64,000 nt of DNA from Terramyces sp. JEL0728 (GCA_027603945.1 JADIIU010000046.1:35367-99366); one strand, 5' to 3'; counted from the first letter of the stretch, positions 23,528 to 36,101 are shown. A program made the numbers and translations. Notes: generated by a model not told the origin, from the sequence alone.

Positions 23528-24106
23528 TTAGCTGTCAGAAGGGATACCGCACTTGTTTAGGATATTCAAGAATTTCCTGTATCCATTCTCATTCATATGC
23601 ACTTCATCTTCATAGTCAGTTTCAACATCAATATCGTGCCAGTCGAATTGAGAAATCCCTTCATTTTGCAATGCTTGATTATACAATTCCGCGCTCGGAG
23701 TGTAAGGCGGTATTGGCAGTACAATCAGTTTGCTATTTGGCCATCTAGTCTTGACAAGATCAGTGACATCCTTTAATTGATTCAACATTTTGGCGATTTG
23801 AGATGGTTTCAAATCATCATGGCAGTTATTTGTGCCTATTAGTATCACTATAACTTGGAAATTGTTTGGTATTTCTGCTTGTATGTATCCAGTACTCGAG
23901 TCATTCTTGATTCTGTACGCAAGTTGGGATATTGTGTCGCCGCCGATACCGCATAGCCAAGTAAGGTTTGGTGCGAGGTGGGGGAATCGCCATTGCATTC
24001 GTTCTGTATGCGAATCGCCGAGTATCAGGTATTTGTCGGCTGAATGCAGTTGCTTGAGATGATTTATGCCGCCAAGGAAAGTCTTTTCTCTTACTTTTTT
24101 ACCCAT
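23528..24106 (-). CDS. SGNH/GDSL-type hydrolase (PAF acetylhydrolase-like)
   Basis: Single-exon, 192 aa esterase-fold protein. Block I is LGDSHTER with the nucleophile Ser, block II is GIGGDT, block III is GTNNCHDD, and block V is EDEVHMNENGY with the catalytic His. The length and motif spacing fit the PAF-acetylhydrolase Ib catalytic-subunit type. No signal peptide, so probably cytosolic. Converges on STUB1 with 52 nt between stops. The substrate cannot be read from sequence. Confidence 0.88.
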   Translation of the reverse strand: MGKKVREKTFLGGINHLKQLHSADKYLILGDSHTERMQWRFPHLAPNLTWLCGIGGDTISQLAYRIKNDSSTGYIQAEIPNNFQVIVILIGTNNCHDDLKPSQIAKMLNQLKDVTDLVKTRWPNSKLIVLPIPPYTPSAELYNQALQNEGISQFDWHDIDVETDYEDEVHMNENGYRKFLNILNKCGIPSDS

Positions 24107-24512
24107 AGTTAATTTGTTGCAACTCTGTCTTTTATATCCGAATTGCTGAGTGAGTCAGAGTTAAAGAAATACCGAAAGAAATGAACTGGCGAAACAGTCT
24201 CGCTTAAATACTAGATATAGATAGATTAATGAATGGGAGTTTTATTCTATCCATTTAACGTGAAGTTTGTAATCCGATCTAGGATTTGGCTCAAGAAAGC
24301 AATCAGAGTAGCGGATTGATATCCTTCAGGATATGAAACGCTGCTTATTGCTAGCAGAGTAAATTGAACCTCTGGTGCGAAATCAACCCTCCTTTATGGA
24401 GGCGAAGAGGGTCCATTTCCGTTATTCGTAAAATGTCTCGATTTCGGGGGATTTGAAACTGCGAAAACTCAGCCCAAAACAAGCGTAAAACATTTTTTGC
24501 TTAATTTCAATA
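24107..24512. other. Intergenic, divergent
   Basis: 406 nt between the hydrolase (-) and EF-hand gene (+). It has two small perfect inverted repeats (atatcc-ttca-ggatat near 24328 and cctcc-ttta-ggagg near 24390) but nothing I can name. Presumed promoters. Confidence 0.4.
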
Positions 24513-25384
24513 ATGATATCAGAAATGAAAACATCCGATCTCATTGATGCCGCAGTTGAATCTCTATGCAGCATCCCAATCCCACTTCAGTCAAAGCAAG
24601 TACAGCAAGCAATCGAATTGCTTGTCAAAGAATTAGAGAAAGATATAATATCAAAGGAATGTCCGCACTTGCATAAATATGAAGAAGCGCTGGTAGTTCA
24701 GAAACCCACTCCGTTACCAGTAGATAAAATCACTGAACCGTACATACCAAGCAGGATATCATCGCTACACAACTTGACTTACTTTAACACTGACCTCAAA
24801 TTGGAGCGTAGCATTGAATCTAAACCATCAGTCTTACTGCGAAGAAAGATTACAGGACACAACTCCCCTTCATCAAAAGAAGTGTTTGATTCACATGACA
24901 GTAACCATTCACAAACCATTTCAGCCAAAGAATTCAAAGGATTGGTGTATTCGTTGGGGTATTTCATGTCTAGCGAAGAGGCGATATTGGCGATTGCCAG
25001 TTTGGACAAGGACAGAGACGGAGAAATAACATACCCAGAATTCCTATCTTGGTGGGAATCAGATAACAGATTCCAGCGCTTGCAGCTGTCAGTAGAACAA
25101 CAAAATGCTATCTTGCGTGCAACTGATTATTTCCAAGTACATACCATCTAACCTAGTACTTTGATGTGGGATTGAAAGGACATTTGAGCGGAAAGGAATT
25201 TGAAGCAATGTTTAATGATATGTGCAAATGGAATGCTTTCTTTAGTGAAGGTGCTACACTTGATTATGCAATTCAACAGATCAAAGGGAATAATATGCAG
25301 CCCTATGTCAGTTTTAATGATTATATAGGCTGGCTGCTGCGAATTGGCTCAATTGCCCCGCTATCTATGCAGCAAGGATTATAG
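24513..25384 (+). CDS. EF-hand calcium-binding protein
   Basis: Exons 24513-25136 and 25157-25384 (intron gtacataccatctaacctag, 20 nt) give 283 aa. A helical N-terminal half is followed by one EF-hand pair: a degenerate loop (DSHDSNHSQTISAKEF) and a canonical loop (DKDRDGEITYPEF). The C-terminal part (FNDYIGWLLRIGS) looks like a further degenerate pair. No targeting signal is evident. ATG 24525 is an alternative start. The specific role is unknown; calcium binding is likely at the second loop. Confidence 0.82.
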
Positions 25385-25407
25385 AATGTACATTCAGAAA
25401 TATATTT

Positions 25408-26229
25408 TCATTTATCTATTGGCTCAAAGTTGTCCCTCATCTTGTTGTATTGATAGGTACTGCCAAGTATCCCGAGCACCGCAAACCCAACCATCAGATA
25501 GTACCCCGATTGCGATAGTGCGCCGACTTGATTCAAGTCTATCGAGCGGTACAACCATAATCCAAATCCGCTATGAACAAAGAAATCTACACCTAACACA
25601 AATATTAAAGATCCTATGAAGCTGGTGCCAACAATAAGAATGACCGTTTTGAATTTGACGGTAAGGATAATGAAAAATATACACACCGCAGCGATAAATA
25701 CTGCCCTGAGAATCATATCACTGAGTGGAAATTGTGCAAACTGTAACGCGGTTGAGCTGACTATATATCCAAACAACAATGCAACGCAATAAACACCAAC
25801 ATTCCAAGTGCACAAAATGATGAATCCGCCAATAATTGCCGATATCCCAAGGATAACAAAATACCACATATCCGGATTCCCAAACGAAACAACATTCCGA
25901 TACTGCATGGTATTCAACACGATAAATGCAACCAGTGCAAACACCAATCCGCCAACAACAAATAACATGACTTCAAACGTCTCGTAGCCATAAAACAACA
26001 AGAATAATCCAATTGCGATAAATAGTACTGCTCCAATCAGGTTGTATATTGAGTTTGTAGTAAACGCAAAATTTGATAGAAATGGAACTGTTTCTTTGGT
26101 TATTGGTTGGTATAGTGACGGCGAGCTTGTTACTGTGCTGTAGCGGGGATATACCAGTGCATTAATTACCGACAGCAGAATTGCAATGGCAAGCATTTTC
26201 AAAGTTTTTCGTGTGGATTGGGAACTCAA
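25408..26229 (-). CDS. TMEM198/TM7SF3-like multi-pass membrane protein
   Basis: Single exon, 273 aa. The N-terminus has a hydrophobic signal-like segment (LAIAILLSVINA) and is followed by about seven TM helices with Gly-rich packing (IGLFLLFYGYETFEVMLF, LFGYIV, IVGTSFIGSLIFVLG), the pattern of the TM7S3/TM198-like domain. Proteins of this type are common in zoosporic fungi and mostly uncharacterised. Stop codon 23 nt from that of the EF-hand gene. Confidence 0.75.
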   Translation of the reverse strand: MSSQSTRKTLKMLAIAILLSVINALVYPRYSTVTSSPSLYQPITKETVPFLSNFAFTTNSIYNLIGAVLFIAIGLFLLFYGYETFEVMLFVVGGLVFALVAFIVLNTMQYRNVVSFGNPDMWYFVILGISAIIGGFIILCTWNVGVYCVALLFGYIVSSTALQFAQFPLSDMILRAVFIAAVCIFFIILTVKFKTVILIVGTSFIGSLIFVLGVDFFVHSGFGLWLYRSIDLNQVGALSQSGYYLMVGFAVLGILGSTYQYNKMRDNFEPIDK

Positions 26230-26372
26230 TCAAGATCTGGACTACAATCAAGGTCTGGACTACAATCAAGATGCTGCTTCAAGATTTATAGGCTTGTTCC
26301 GAGCGTGTCTCAATACTACATCTTAATCCTTCCGCAAATATTAATACCACAAATAAAAGACATTGAATGTAT

Positions 26373-28019
26373 TTAAAGTTTGGATCCTTTAATGTTTGTA
26401 ATAGAATCGTAAGCCAAAGTCTACAGTTAATAATAATTACAGTCAAGAATTCGGAATAGTCTCCGCCTAGCAAAGTTCCTTGTAACAATTTCTTGGCTTC
26501 TTGATATTTGTGCTTTTGGGTTGGCTGTAGAGATTTGACGATTTCATCAGTTTCTTCTTGCAAGATTCTGGATACATAGTCCGGAGTAACAGTTACTCCC
26601 TCAACTGTTTTGGAGTTGTGTTTGGCCCATTGCCACACTTGCGATCTGGAAATTTCAGCAGTTGCTGCGTCTTCCATCATGTTGTGAATAGGAACACACC
26701 CCAAACCTCTGATCCATGCTTCCATATAGTGAAGGGAAACGTTAATGTTCAAGCGAACACCTTTTTCGGTGATATTACCTTTAATTCCCTGGGTTGAGAT
26801 TAAATCCTGACCAGACACTTTGACATCTTCACGGCGAACAAACAATTGGTTTGGCTGTGGCATGTGCTTGTCAAATACGGCTTTTGCAAGGGTAACCAAA
26901 TCAGGGTGTGCAACCCAAGTACCATCATGGCCTGCTTGTACTTCGCGCAACTTATCTGCTCTGACCTTATCCATAGCAATCTGGTTGGCAGTTTGGTTGT
27001 CCTTGATTGGAATCTGCGCAGCCATACCACCCATAGCATGGACACCTCTCTTGTGGCAAGTTTGAATCAATAAACGGACATAGGCGTCCATGAACGGAGT
27101 AGTCATGCCTACATCACCACGATCTGGCAATACAAACTTTGGGTTGTTCTTGAACTTTTTGATAAAGGAAAAGATATAGTCCCATCTTCCGCAGTTCAAT
27201 CCAGAAGAGTGTTCTCTTAATTCATAAATGATTTCATCCATTTCAAAACTAGCAAGGATAGTTTCAATCAAAACAGTAGCACGGATAGTACCTCTTGGAA
27301 CACCGAGAATATCTTGAGACAGGTTGAATACATCGTTCCATAGTCTAGCTTCCAAGTGAGATTCCATCTTTGGCAAGTAAAAGTAAGGGCCGAATCCCCT
27401 AGCAACAGTTTCTTTGGCGTTGTGGAAGAAATAAAGACCGAAATCAAACAAGGAGGCAGACATTGGTTGGCCGTCGATCAAAATATGCTTTTCTTCCATA
27501 TGCCAGCCCCTTGGTCTGACCAATAAGGTAGCAATCTTGTCCTTTAATTTGTAATACTTTCCATTTGGGGCGGTAAAAGAGATTGTTCGGCGAACAGCAT
27601 CTCTCATGTTGGTTTGGCCAGACAAACAGTTTTCCCAGGTTGGAGCATTTGAATCTTCGAAATCAGCCATAAATGTGGATGCCCCAGCGTTCAATGCATT
27701 AATGACCATTTTGCGATCAACAGGGCCAGTGATTTCTACTCTGCGATCAATTAAGCCAGGAGCAGGAGGAGCAGCTCTCCAAGTTGGATCTTCTCTAACC
27801 CACTTGGTAGATGGTAAGAAATCAGGTAATTCGCCTACATTAGATAAACAAACCTTTATCAATGCGCTCTTGTCTCTTTACACGCAAAGCCAACAAATCC
27901 TTTCTTCTTTGATTGAATGTGCGGTTGAGTGTAGCCAAGAATTTCAATGCTGGTGCAGAGAGAGTGTCTTGGTGTTGAGGTGGAACTGGTGCCAAAACTT
28001 TAATACCAACTGATGACAT
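26373..28019 (-). CDS. MLS1: Malate synthase, peroxisomal (glyoxylate cycle)
   Basis: Condenses glyoxylate with acetyl-CoA to malate, letting the cell grow on fatty acids or acetate. Exons 28019-27854, 27834-26441, 26420-26373 (introns 19 and 20 nt) give 535 aa, close to the family length. The TIM-barrel core is clear ([52 protein letters not shown]). Removing the last intron (gtaattattattaactgtag) gives the ending NIKGSKL, a PTS1 peroxisomal signal; without splicing the tail would be a hydrophobic run lacking SKL. An AATCACGTG element lies 46 nt upstream of the ATG. Confidence 0.96.
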
Positions 28020-28594
28020 TTTGATGCTGCGAATTTTTTCAGAGTTTATATACTGATTTCCCAATCACGTGTAAAAAGTCTAAATCAACAGCACCCTTGT
28101 AAATTCGCATGCCAGTGGAAACATAAAGCTAACGAGCGCTGATGGTATTTAATTTGCTGTTGTTTGATTCTAGTTTCCTAAATGATGGAAATATAATTTT
28201 AAATCACATGTATCAGATGATCAGCTGCTGTGTATCAGATGAAAAAAACAAGAACCTGTTGCTTACAATTGGTCCGAGCTGGTTATTGCTTGCAACGACA
28301 TTCATGAGATGCTGGGGATATTCTCCTGGCGGCAGTATCAAGCTGCCAGTAACTTTTGGAAATCCCAGTCTTCAATCCCAGTCTTCAATTCCAGAGCAGT
28401 GCAAGCACACTGGAATTAAAAATTATAAATACTCTGTGTAAATTGGTTCAAGCAACCTTGCCTTGGAAATATTGTGGAATCGCAATTTATCGCTCCAGAT
28501 GAAATATAGTTAAACGAGACTCTGGACGAGAAATCAAGTATTGCTAGAGTAGATATAGAGCGAGCAATAGCTGCACTTTTTCGTCGCTTTGAAA
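28020..28594. other. Intergenic, divergent, malate synthase to NBAS-like gene
   Basis: 575 nt. Apart from the CACGTG box it has a short duplicated phrase (tgtatcagatga, near 28210 and 28232) and repeats of cagtcttcaat near 28370-28390. An open frame 28142-28441 (+) has no family features or introns and is not called. Confidence 0.4.
28064..28071. promoter_or_regulatory. CACGTG element upstream of malate synthase
   Basis: CACGTG at 28066-28071 in the context AATCACGTG, the same nonamer found twice near 13.1 kb and again about 45-55 nt from a start codon. Candidate bHLH-factor site. Confidence 0.4.
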
Positions 28595-31500
28595 ATGCTA
28601 ATCTTGGAGATTGAACAGGCAAACGAATTCGCCAGCCCAATAATCAACAAAAACACAATTCAAGTTCAAAATAATTCATATTCCCTCGATATCCTAGTGT
28701 CCAACTATGTAGAAACCAGCGACCATGTATTTGTCCTGGGGAACAAAATTCAAAATTTCATGAAGGGCGGTCTTGTGCTTGTCAGATATGCAAAGGAGAG
28801 TATACCTTCTAGTAACAGTATTTGCTTTCAACAGAGTGACTATCACCATATGGATGTCTGTGGGGACAAACTACTAATATTGCTGGATCAAACATATATT
28901 TTTAATTTGAATTTGGAATTACTTTTCTGTATTGAAAATGGCGAACATTATTTCTACAAGAACGGCTTTTTACAGCTGGTTGGATCCAAACTATTGTTTC
29001 TGTCACCCGTTGAACCATTCCACGTTGGTGAAATCAAACCACAACGAGAAACCCAGAAAGTTGAATTGAGAGAATTGAAAACCAAAAAGCTCCAGTTGGA
29101 GAAATACAATGAAATGGCTGTAAATGGAAAAATCAAGGTCATTAATGATTTGATTCATACCAGGGACAGGATTATATTCGAAACTAATACGAGAGAACTA
29201 GCCTATTACTTCAAAACTGTTGATCTTGAAAAGTACTTGGGCTCTGCATTTGCAATCGATGCTGAAACGAAAACAAAGGTTTACCAATACCAGTATTTGC
29301 AAAAGAAAGAAAAGGATACCATTGATTTGGATTTACTTGAAAAAACAGGATATGAATTCAAGAAAAGGGAAATCAAATCGAGCGCAAAATCTATCACAAG
29401 TATCAAAAAGCTGTTAAATTATGGAGCAAAACACTTGTCTTTAGGAGATACAATTGATCAAATATTAGATGAAAATTACTCTGACTTGTATATGGAAATG
29501 AACGATCAATTGGAAATTCAAATACTATTAGATCGATTAAAAGTATTTGAAGAGATATACATCAAATCATTTATAAATATAGAAAAAGAGTATGACCTGT
29601 TTTTGGATTTTGGCCAATACTGTAAAAAATTAGCTGCAGAAAACAACAATCTAATCTACAAATTGCTACCATTCTGTAATTATGAAATTTTAGAATTCTT
29701 GCCACTGTATTTGAATATCCTGTTTAAACCAAAATCAAAAAAAGAATACTATTTCAAGATATTTCATGAAGAAAGCGATTTTATGGAAGATGTTTTGAAT
29801 TTGGATCCGCTGTATAATCGGATAGAAGAATTACGGAAAGCAGGATTGTACACACATGCCTCTAAAATGATTGATTATTATTTGCAAGATTTGAAATTCT
29901 CTGCAATGATTGAAACTGAATACACGCTTTCGGAAATACAGCAAATGACTAATCAAGAACTGATTGAAAAGTGTGAAAATGTTTCTTTGTTGAAAGTATT
30001 GAATAGAAACGAACAGCTCGAGTTCATGAAGGTTAACATTGAAAAGGGAAATATGAGAATGTTCATTGATACCGAACTGTTTGGATATTTAGTAGAGTAT
30101 TTCAATGATAACGATGTTGATATTGATTTCGACGAATGGTCAGATATCTTGTCTACTTTGGAGAACAAAGTGCTACAAAATGGTAGTGGATGGGATTTGC
30201 ATGATGACTGGGATACTGGAAAGGGTGACTGGGATACTGAAAAGGATAAAGTGGAAAGCACAAAAGATGCCGCGGAAACTAAAATATTACATGAAAAGTT
30301 TGATATCTTGCTCCTGTTTCATTCCTTTGGGTTTTCATTAAACTTTTACAAGTTGAAACCTGAATTTGTAAAACCACTTTTGGATAAACTACCTCTAGAC
30401 AAAGCGACTCTTGGCAATTTACAAAAAGCAAATGAAATAATCAAAATTGATCAAGTTGAATTCAATACTGTGTTATACAGGCGATTGCTGCAAGAAAAAA
30501 GTATTTTATATTAACCCAGAATTCAATCTTTTAGAAATAATTAAATTGCCACTCGAATTAGCCAATGAAATTAAAACAGAAATCTCTATTGGCTGGTTTG
30601 ATCTGGATCAATTAGGAAACAAACACAAAAATCTGTTCAAGGACATTTTGAGCTGCAAGCCCCCAAGAAACGTTGTTGAGCTTGTTGAAATCGCACACGA
30701 ATTTATACATCACTATAATTTGAAAATGAAACCAAAAGATTTAAGATTGCAGCCATTACATTATTTGCAATTAGTTGTATCTGAAAACAGCTTATACCAT
30801 GATATAGAATTAGTTACCAGCTGCGCGAAAAAACTAGGATTACACACCAACGTGCTGGATTTATGCGCTCGAATCAGTATGGAAAAGAAAGATTTTGTAA
30901 TAGCATATCAGTTACTGCTAGATTCAAACTCTGGCCTCGTTAGTGAACTGATACTGAACGACGAGTTTGAAGACACACAGGCAAAATTGCTATTAGCATG
31001 CAGCCAAGACGATATGCAACTATTCAATCATGCAGAACAAATTGAAATACCGTTGGAATCGTTTGAAAAACACGATTTTTATAATTCTGTGGGCGGTAAT
31101 ATCAACGACAACTATACAAAACACAAAGACGGCCTGGATATTAAGATAGCACAACTACTTGAATCCAATGTAACAATTCTTAATTTAGGATTTTGAATAC
31201 CAAGTGCAGTTCTTTGAAGATTTACCAAAAACACCAGAGAATATCAGTTTGGCAAGTTACTTTTTCAACTTGAAGGCATATATTTCGTCAAACACTCCAT
31301 TTGCGCTTTGCCCAGAGCCTTTCCCAGGGGACAACGAGTACAAACAACAGGCACTCATATATCAATCAAAAATCAAATCTGTTGAAAGCAAACATTTGCT
31401 GGAGTCGCTTGGACTGACTGAAAATAATCTTGAAGAGCAACTGGTAAAGTCTAGCAAGACAGTCAACAAGAAAGTGTTTGACTCGATTTTAAAGGTAGCT

Positions 31501-33015
31501 CAAGAGTACAATATAAATTTGGATTTGATAGTCAGCCAACGAGTGCTCTACCTGGTTTCTAAATCAGATCTGCAGCCGTTGAGCGAAATGACAGCGTATA
31601 TCGAGTACTTTCCTGAAATTGACATTAATCAGCAAAACGACACGCTATTATTTTACTACAACCTAACAAATACGCACCAAAACAGTGCTGAAATATTGAA
31701 AAATCTAAAGGAAAAAGACTTGGATGTACCACTGGATTTGGTTTTGCGGGCAAGGAATGAGCCGGATTTGTTTATTGAGGTATTTAATGATTACTGCAAA
31801 TTCCTTCCAATCAAAGATTTTATACACTTGTTTGGCGAATGGATGACCACTGAAATCATATTTGAATGTGTCAAACTATTTATCGATAACATTCCGTGGA
31901 TAACCCTGGACAAGGACACTGCAGAGTATCTTGTACGAGATTTAGTTGGTATTAACGATTTGCAAATATCGGAATACTTGTTTTTCAAAACAGTACCTGG
32001 AATTATTGCCGATAATTTTGACATCAAACCCGAATTGAAAGTGCATTACGAGCTGCTGGCACAATCTGATGAAAAATATCAGCAGCAACTAAATTTACTG
32101 TACAAACGTGACAAGACAGCTGTTTTTATGCAAATGATTCAAGACGATCTCGTTCCAGATATAGGTATTGGCGAGAGCGTGTACAAACGCGCAATTCAGC
32201 AGTTGGTTGAAACACGACAGTTTGAAAAGCTGCAACTCATTCAAAGCAAATACTTGCCATTGATTAAGGAAATAATGAAAACACAGCCGGGTGATGTCAA
32301 ACTGATTTTGCTGGACCTACTTGATATTAATGACGAAACTGAACGGCTAGTTTCGGTTGCTAAAGCTATTTGGGATATTGATGCGGAAGGGTCAAATGTA
32401 GATATCATCCAACAACTAGTTGAGAATACAACCAATGTCTCCCAGGCTGTGCACCTGCTCAAATTCACCGACAGTCAAGGGTTTATAGATAAATTAACTG
32501 ACCTGGGATTCGACCTTGTCCTGATGTACCTGTCACTAAAGAAACTGCAGGACTACACGCGGGATAGTTTCCATCGATTCTTTTATGGCATTTACACAAA
32601 CGATAAACAGATTATTAAAGAATTTGTGCAGCTGCCAATGCATCAAGATAACAAACTCTTATACCAACTGCTGATTATTCGGGGATACTTTGGGTTTGAC
32701 AGGCAGATTCTGGATATGATAAGTGGTGAGTTTGAATATATCCTTGGATGTATCTTGTTGACCAAATGCGATTACAAGATCAAGATTTTGAAAAAAATTA
32801 GAGGCATTCCCGATGGAATGTTCAATGGATGTGATTGGCAGAGGATACAAAATAGTGCAATTCAGAGATGCATTGGGGGTTGGAAATTTAAAGTAGTTGA
32901 CGAGGCAGAGTATCTAGAATCTGATTTCTATGGCGCCATTTTGAATAATTGTCTTGCTAGATCAAAGTGGTTGGATGAATTCCACAAACTCGTTGGTTCA
33001 ACATCAAATAAATAA
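28595..33015 (+). CDS. Large NBAS/Sec39-like helical protein (tentative)
   Basis: Exons 28595-30500, 30520-31169, 31189-33015 (introns 19 and 19 nt; gtattttatattaacccag and gtaacaattcttaatttag) give 1460 aa. The first 150 residues are beta-rich, as in a degenerate propeller; the rest is alpha-solenoid. A Trp/Asp cluster (WDLHDDWDTGKGDWD) sits at about residue 540. The region after the first intron (LRLQPLHYLQLVVSEN...CARISMEKKDFVIAYQLLL) resembles the Sec39 domain of NBAS/Dsl3, a subunit of the Dsl1/NRZ complex that tethers Golgi-to-ER vesicles. The match is by pattern only; another vesicle-tethering or coat solenoid is possible. Stop 11 nt from that of CDC24. Confidence 0.7.
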
Positions 33016-33026
33016 TTTTAAAAACT

Positions 33027-36000
33027 TTATTGAACCATTATAGTTACAGTTCCCTTTTCTGATGTTCTTTTTGCCATCTCAAATGCCATTTCTACATCAT
33101 CATCCGAATTAATAGTAATAAAATCTCCTTCTTCGTCTTTATAACGGAGTTTTACTCTTCTACCTTCTGGCATTGGCGCACCGCATATCCTTATTTTCCT
33201 TTCGATTTTATCTAATATTTCTTCAAAGTGACAACCTTTGGCTGGTACCGCCAGAATAAAGATTTCATTTCCATAGTGAGTCTTCATTTTGATCAAGGAT
33301 GGGCTATTTCTTGCATTTACAGATGGTGATTTAGCACGAACAGATGGTGACATGCCCGTCGGTGTTGGGCTGCGAGGTGTTGATGGTAACGATCCAGTTG
33401 GTGGAGGAGGCAGTGGGCCAGAAGGAGGTATTGATGGTGGTGCAGCGCGTAGTGCCGAGCTAACAGGCAAACCATTTAATTTTGGAGTGGAGGGTAAACT
33501 GGAAGTAGGAGGTGCTGTGGGTAGAACCGAGCTTGGAGGTTTTGGCAGCGCTGAATTTGGTGGATTTGGTAAAGCACCGGTTGGGGTAGATGGGAGCTTG
33601 CTTTTTGGTGGATTTGGCAAGGCACTCCTTGGTGGTGTGGGTAAACTGCCAGTAGGTGGTGCTGGCAGCGCTGCGTTTGAAGGAGGAGCTGGCAAACCAC
33701 CTGTTGGAGGAGGCGGCAAATTACTAGTAGGAGGTTTTGCATTAGGAGGCTGTGGCAATGAAGAGGTTGGCGGCTGAGGCAATGCGGAAGTTGGAGGCTG
33801 TGGAAGAGCTGCACTTGGAGGTCTAGGAAGACCAGAGGATGGCGGTTGCGGAAGGCCGGTACTAGGAGGTTGAGGTAACGGCGAAGATGGTGGCTTTGGC
33901 AATGCACTTGCTGGTGGTTGAGGAAGAGCAACTTTTGGCGGTTGAGGCAATGCAGCACTTGGAGGTCCAGATCTAGGTGGTTGGGGTAATGTCGCATTCG
34001 GCGGTGCAGTGGACGTTTTGAATGAAGGAGGGCCCATATTCGATATAGGAGGGGTTGGCAGTGCCCCGTTTGGCGGACCAGCTCTAGTCGGAGTTGGAAG
34101 CGGGATATTGGGAGGCGCATTTGCTGCGGGAGGTTTTGGAAGAGTTCCTGCAGGCGGCTGTCTTTGATTCGTGCTCGTTGTTGATCGTCTAGAAGATTCA
34201 GACCCTTGACGAGACTTTGCGCTGTACATACTGGACTGGCGGGGTTGGATTTCAGTTCCGTTCTTGGTGATGGTGCCAGTTCTTGCAACAACTTTTGCTG
34301 GCAAACTGATACGATTCTTTTCAACTCCTAGATCATTGGAAAATCGTCTTCCTCCGTCATAAAGGAAGTTTGCATTAACCGACTGAACATTTCTTCTTGA
34401 GCTGTTTGAGCTTCTGGAGTCTTCATTCACTGAACTTGGTCTCGAAATAATATTTTTGGTATTTCCCGTCATGCACAAAGTAATTCTATTTTTCCACAAA
34501 ACAACTTGTTCAATGTTTCTACATTTGAGTTCGAATGATTCCTCGATTTCGCTCCGGTCGTTCCAAAATACTTTGATTTCAAAAACTTGATTATCAGGAT
34601 CAGAAATATCTGCCACATCAGTAATGCCTGTGGAGTATATTTGTCCTTTAATATCGTACACCACTTTGGCTTTCTTGTTTGGACTCTCTTTGCAGCACAG
34701 AATGATATTTTCAAACAAGTAAATGTGGTGCGGTTGTTCAACGTCTTGAACGAGCATGTTGAATTTATCATACAGCAGCAAGTCGCCCAATGCGTTGGGA
34801 TCCAGATTCTAAAGTTAGTATAAATTACCTGCCAGTCTTCAATATACTCTAATAGCTTGGTTTTGAGCGCCTTGTTGTCTTCCATTCTCTGCACTTCATT
34901 TACACGGTCTGTAACTCTTTTCATCACTATCAGTGCCTCATCAAGCTCGTCGCAGAAGTTGTAATTTTCAGGGGTACTTAATTTTCGCAATTCCTTTAGT
35001 TAAAAATGATATACCTTTAACAGTAATGGATATCTGCAAATTCTCTGGACAGGCTTGATTAAATACCCTTGCAGACCTCTTCCGGGATCGATAGACCCAA
35101 TGCCAGCTAGCCGTTCCTGGTTTTGAATGGCAACTTGGGTGGCTGTTGCGTAATTGGCACACATGGCATGATAAACACCAAATGCAGTGTCATATTGAAT
35201 AAAAATCGCACCGATTCTTTGATCTGGAGCTGGGGCAGCTAGTGCTGTTTCCAGGGAAAATAAGAATCTTCTCTGAAAATCAAGCAGTTCTCCCAGATTG
35301 GAAAAGATACTATGAAGAATATCTTTTGTGACTACGTTACTTCTCAGCAATTCTTGTTGGTATTGCTAGCATAAATATATAATTACCATCAATTCTTGCA
35401 GACTTTCAATGTAAGCTCTTTCTGTTGCCAATAGTTCTGCTACTGACTTTGAACGATTGTCCTTTGCATCTTCGGTTTCGAGTTTAGTAGCGAATGGGAA
35501 TGGCTTTGGTCGAGGGTAAAGGCCTCTTCTTTCTATCTCCAGAATAACTTTATCCACCACGCCAAGAACCTGCAAATCAGACGAAAATTACCTTTACCAA
35601 ATCGTTAGTGTCATCCTTGTAAATTTCAGTGATTGTGAAGCATTCATCGTCTGAGAGCTGTAATTCTTCCTTTACTCCAATCAAGAAACGGAAAATGCAC
35701 TTTTTGCACACATTCTGAGTTACAAGACCTGATAAATCTGGGACAGAGAGTAAATTCTTTGGTTGCAGTTGGTTTAGTAGATGACAAAGCGGTGCACCAA
35801 GTCGGAAACAGCGCCATATGATTGCAATTGGGTCAATCATTGGCACAGCATCACCACTTCCAACCAATGCGTCGATTCCTTCAGGGAACAAGTAATATTC
35901 AAAGTCAGGCAGTGAGTATAATTTTGAAATCAGTGTCATTGTTCTTTCGTACAGTGAGGTGAATGGTTTATCCTGTGTATTCTGTGGAACAGATGCCCTT

Positions 36001-36101
36001 GGTGTTGGGGGTAGTTCTGGTGCATTGCCGGTAAATTTTGACAGCGTGTTTGAAATCGTCGAGCCTTTTCGTATGCCAGGAATTATATTTGTATCACTCA
36101 T
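33027..36101 (-). CDS. CDC24: CDC24, Rho/Cdc42 guanine exchange factor
   Basis: Activates Cdc42 in polarity establishment. Exons 36101-35592, 35569-35387, 35365-35015, 34993-34829, 34808-33027 (introns 22, 21, 21, 20 nt) give 996 aa. N-terminal CDC24-type calponin-like region, then the DH domain (SVAELLATERAYIESLQEL; ENRI-type core; YLIKPVQRICRYPLLLKEL rejoined by splicing), PH domain (LLLYDKFNM, HIYLFENIILCC), a proline-rich region at about residues 615-890, and a C-terminal PB1 domain with acidic OPCA motif (YKDEEGDFITINSDDDVE). In yeast the PB1 domain binds Bem1. The long LPxPP-repeat linker is unusual. ATG 36116 is a possible earlier start. Confidence 0.94.

Noticed and set aside
24320..24410. 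Small inverted repeats as RNA gene or terminators
   Set aside because: Stems of 5-6 bp only; such palindromes are expected by chance in 400 nt.
26279..26440. Hydrophobic C-terminal extension of malate synthase
   Set aside because: It is the unspliced read-through of the last 20-nt intron. The spliced frame ends in SKL.
28142..28441. 99-codon plus-strand frame upstream of the NBAS-like gene
   Set aside because: No domain, no mini-intron and overlaps repeats in a divergent promoter region. Not enough to call.
33289..33777. Gly/Val-rich plus-strand frame
   Set aside because: Antisense shadow of the CDC24 proline-rich linker.
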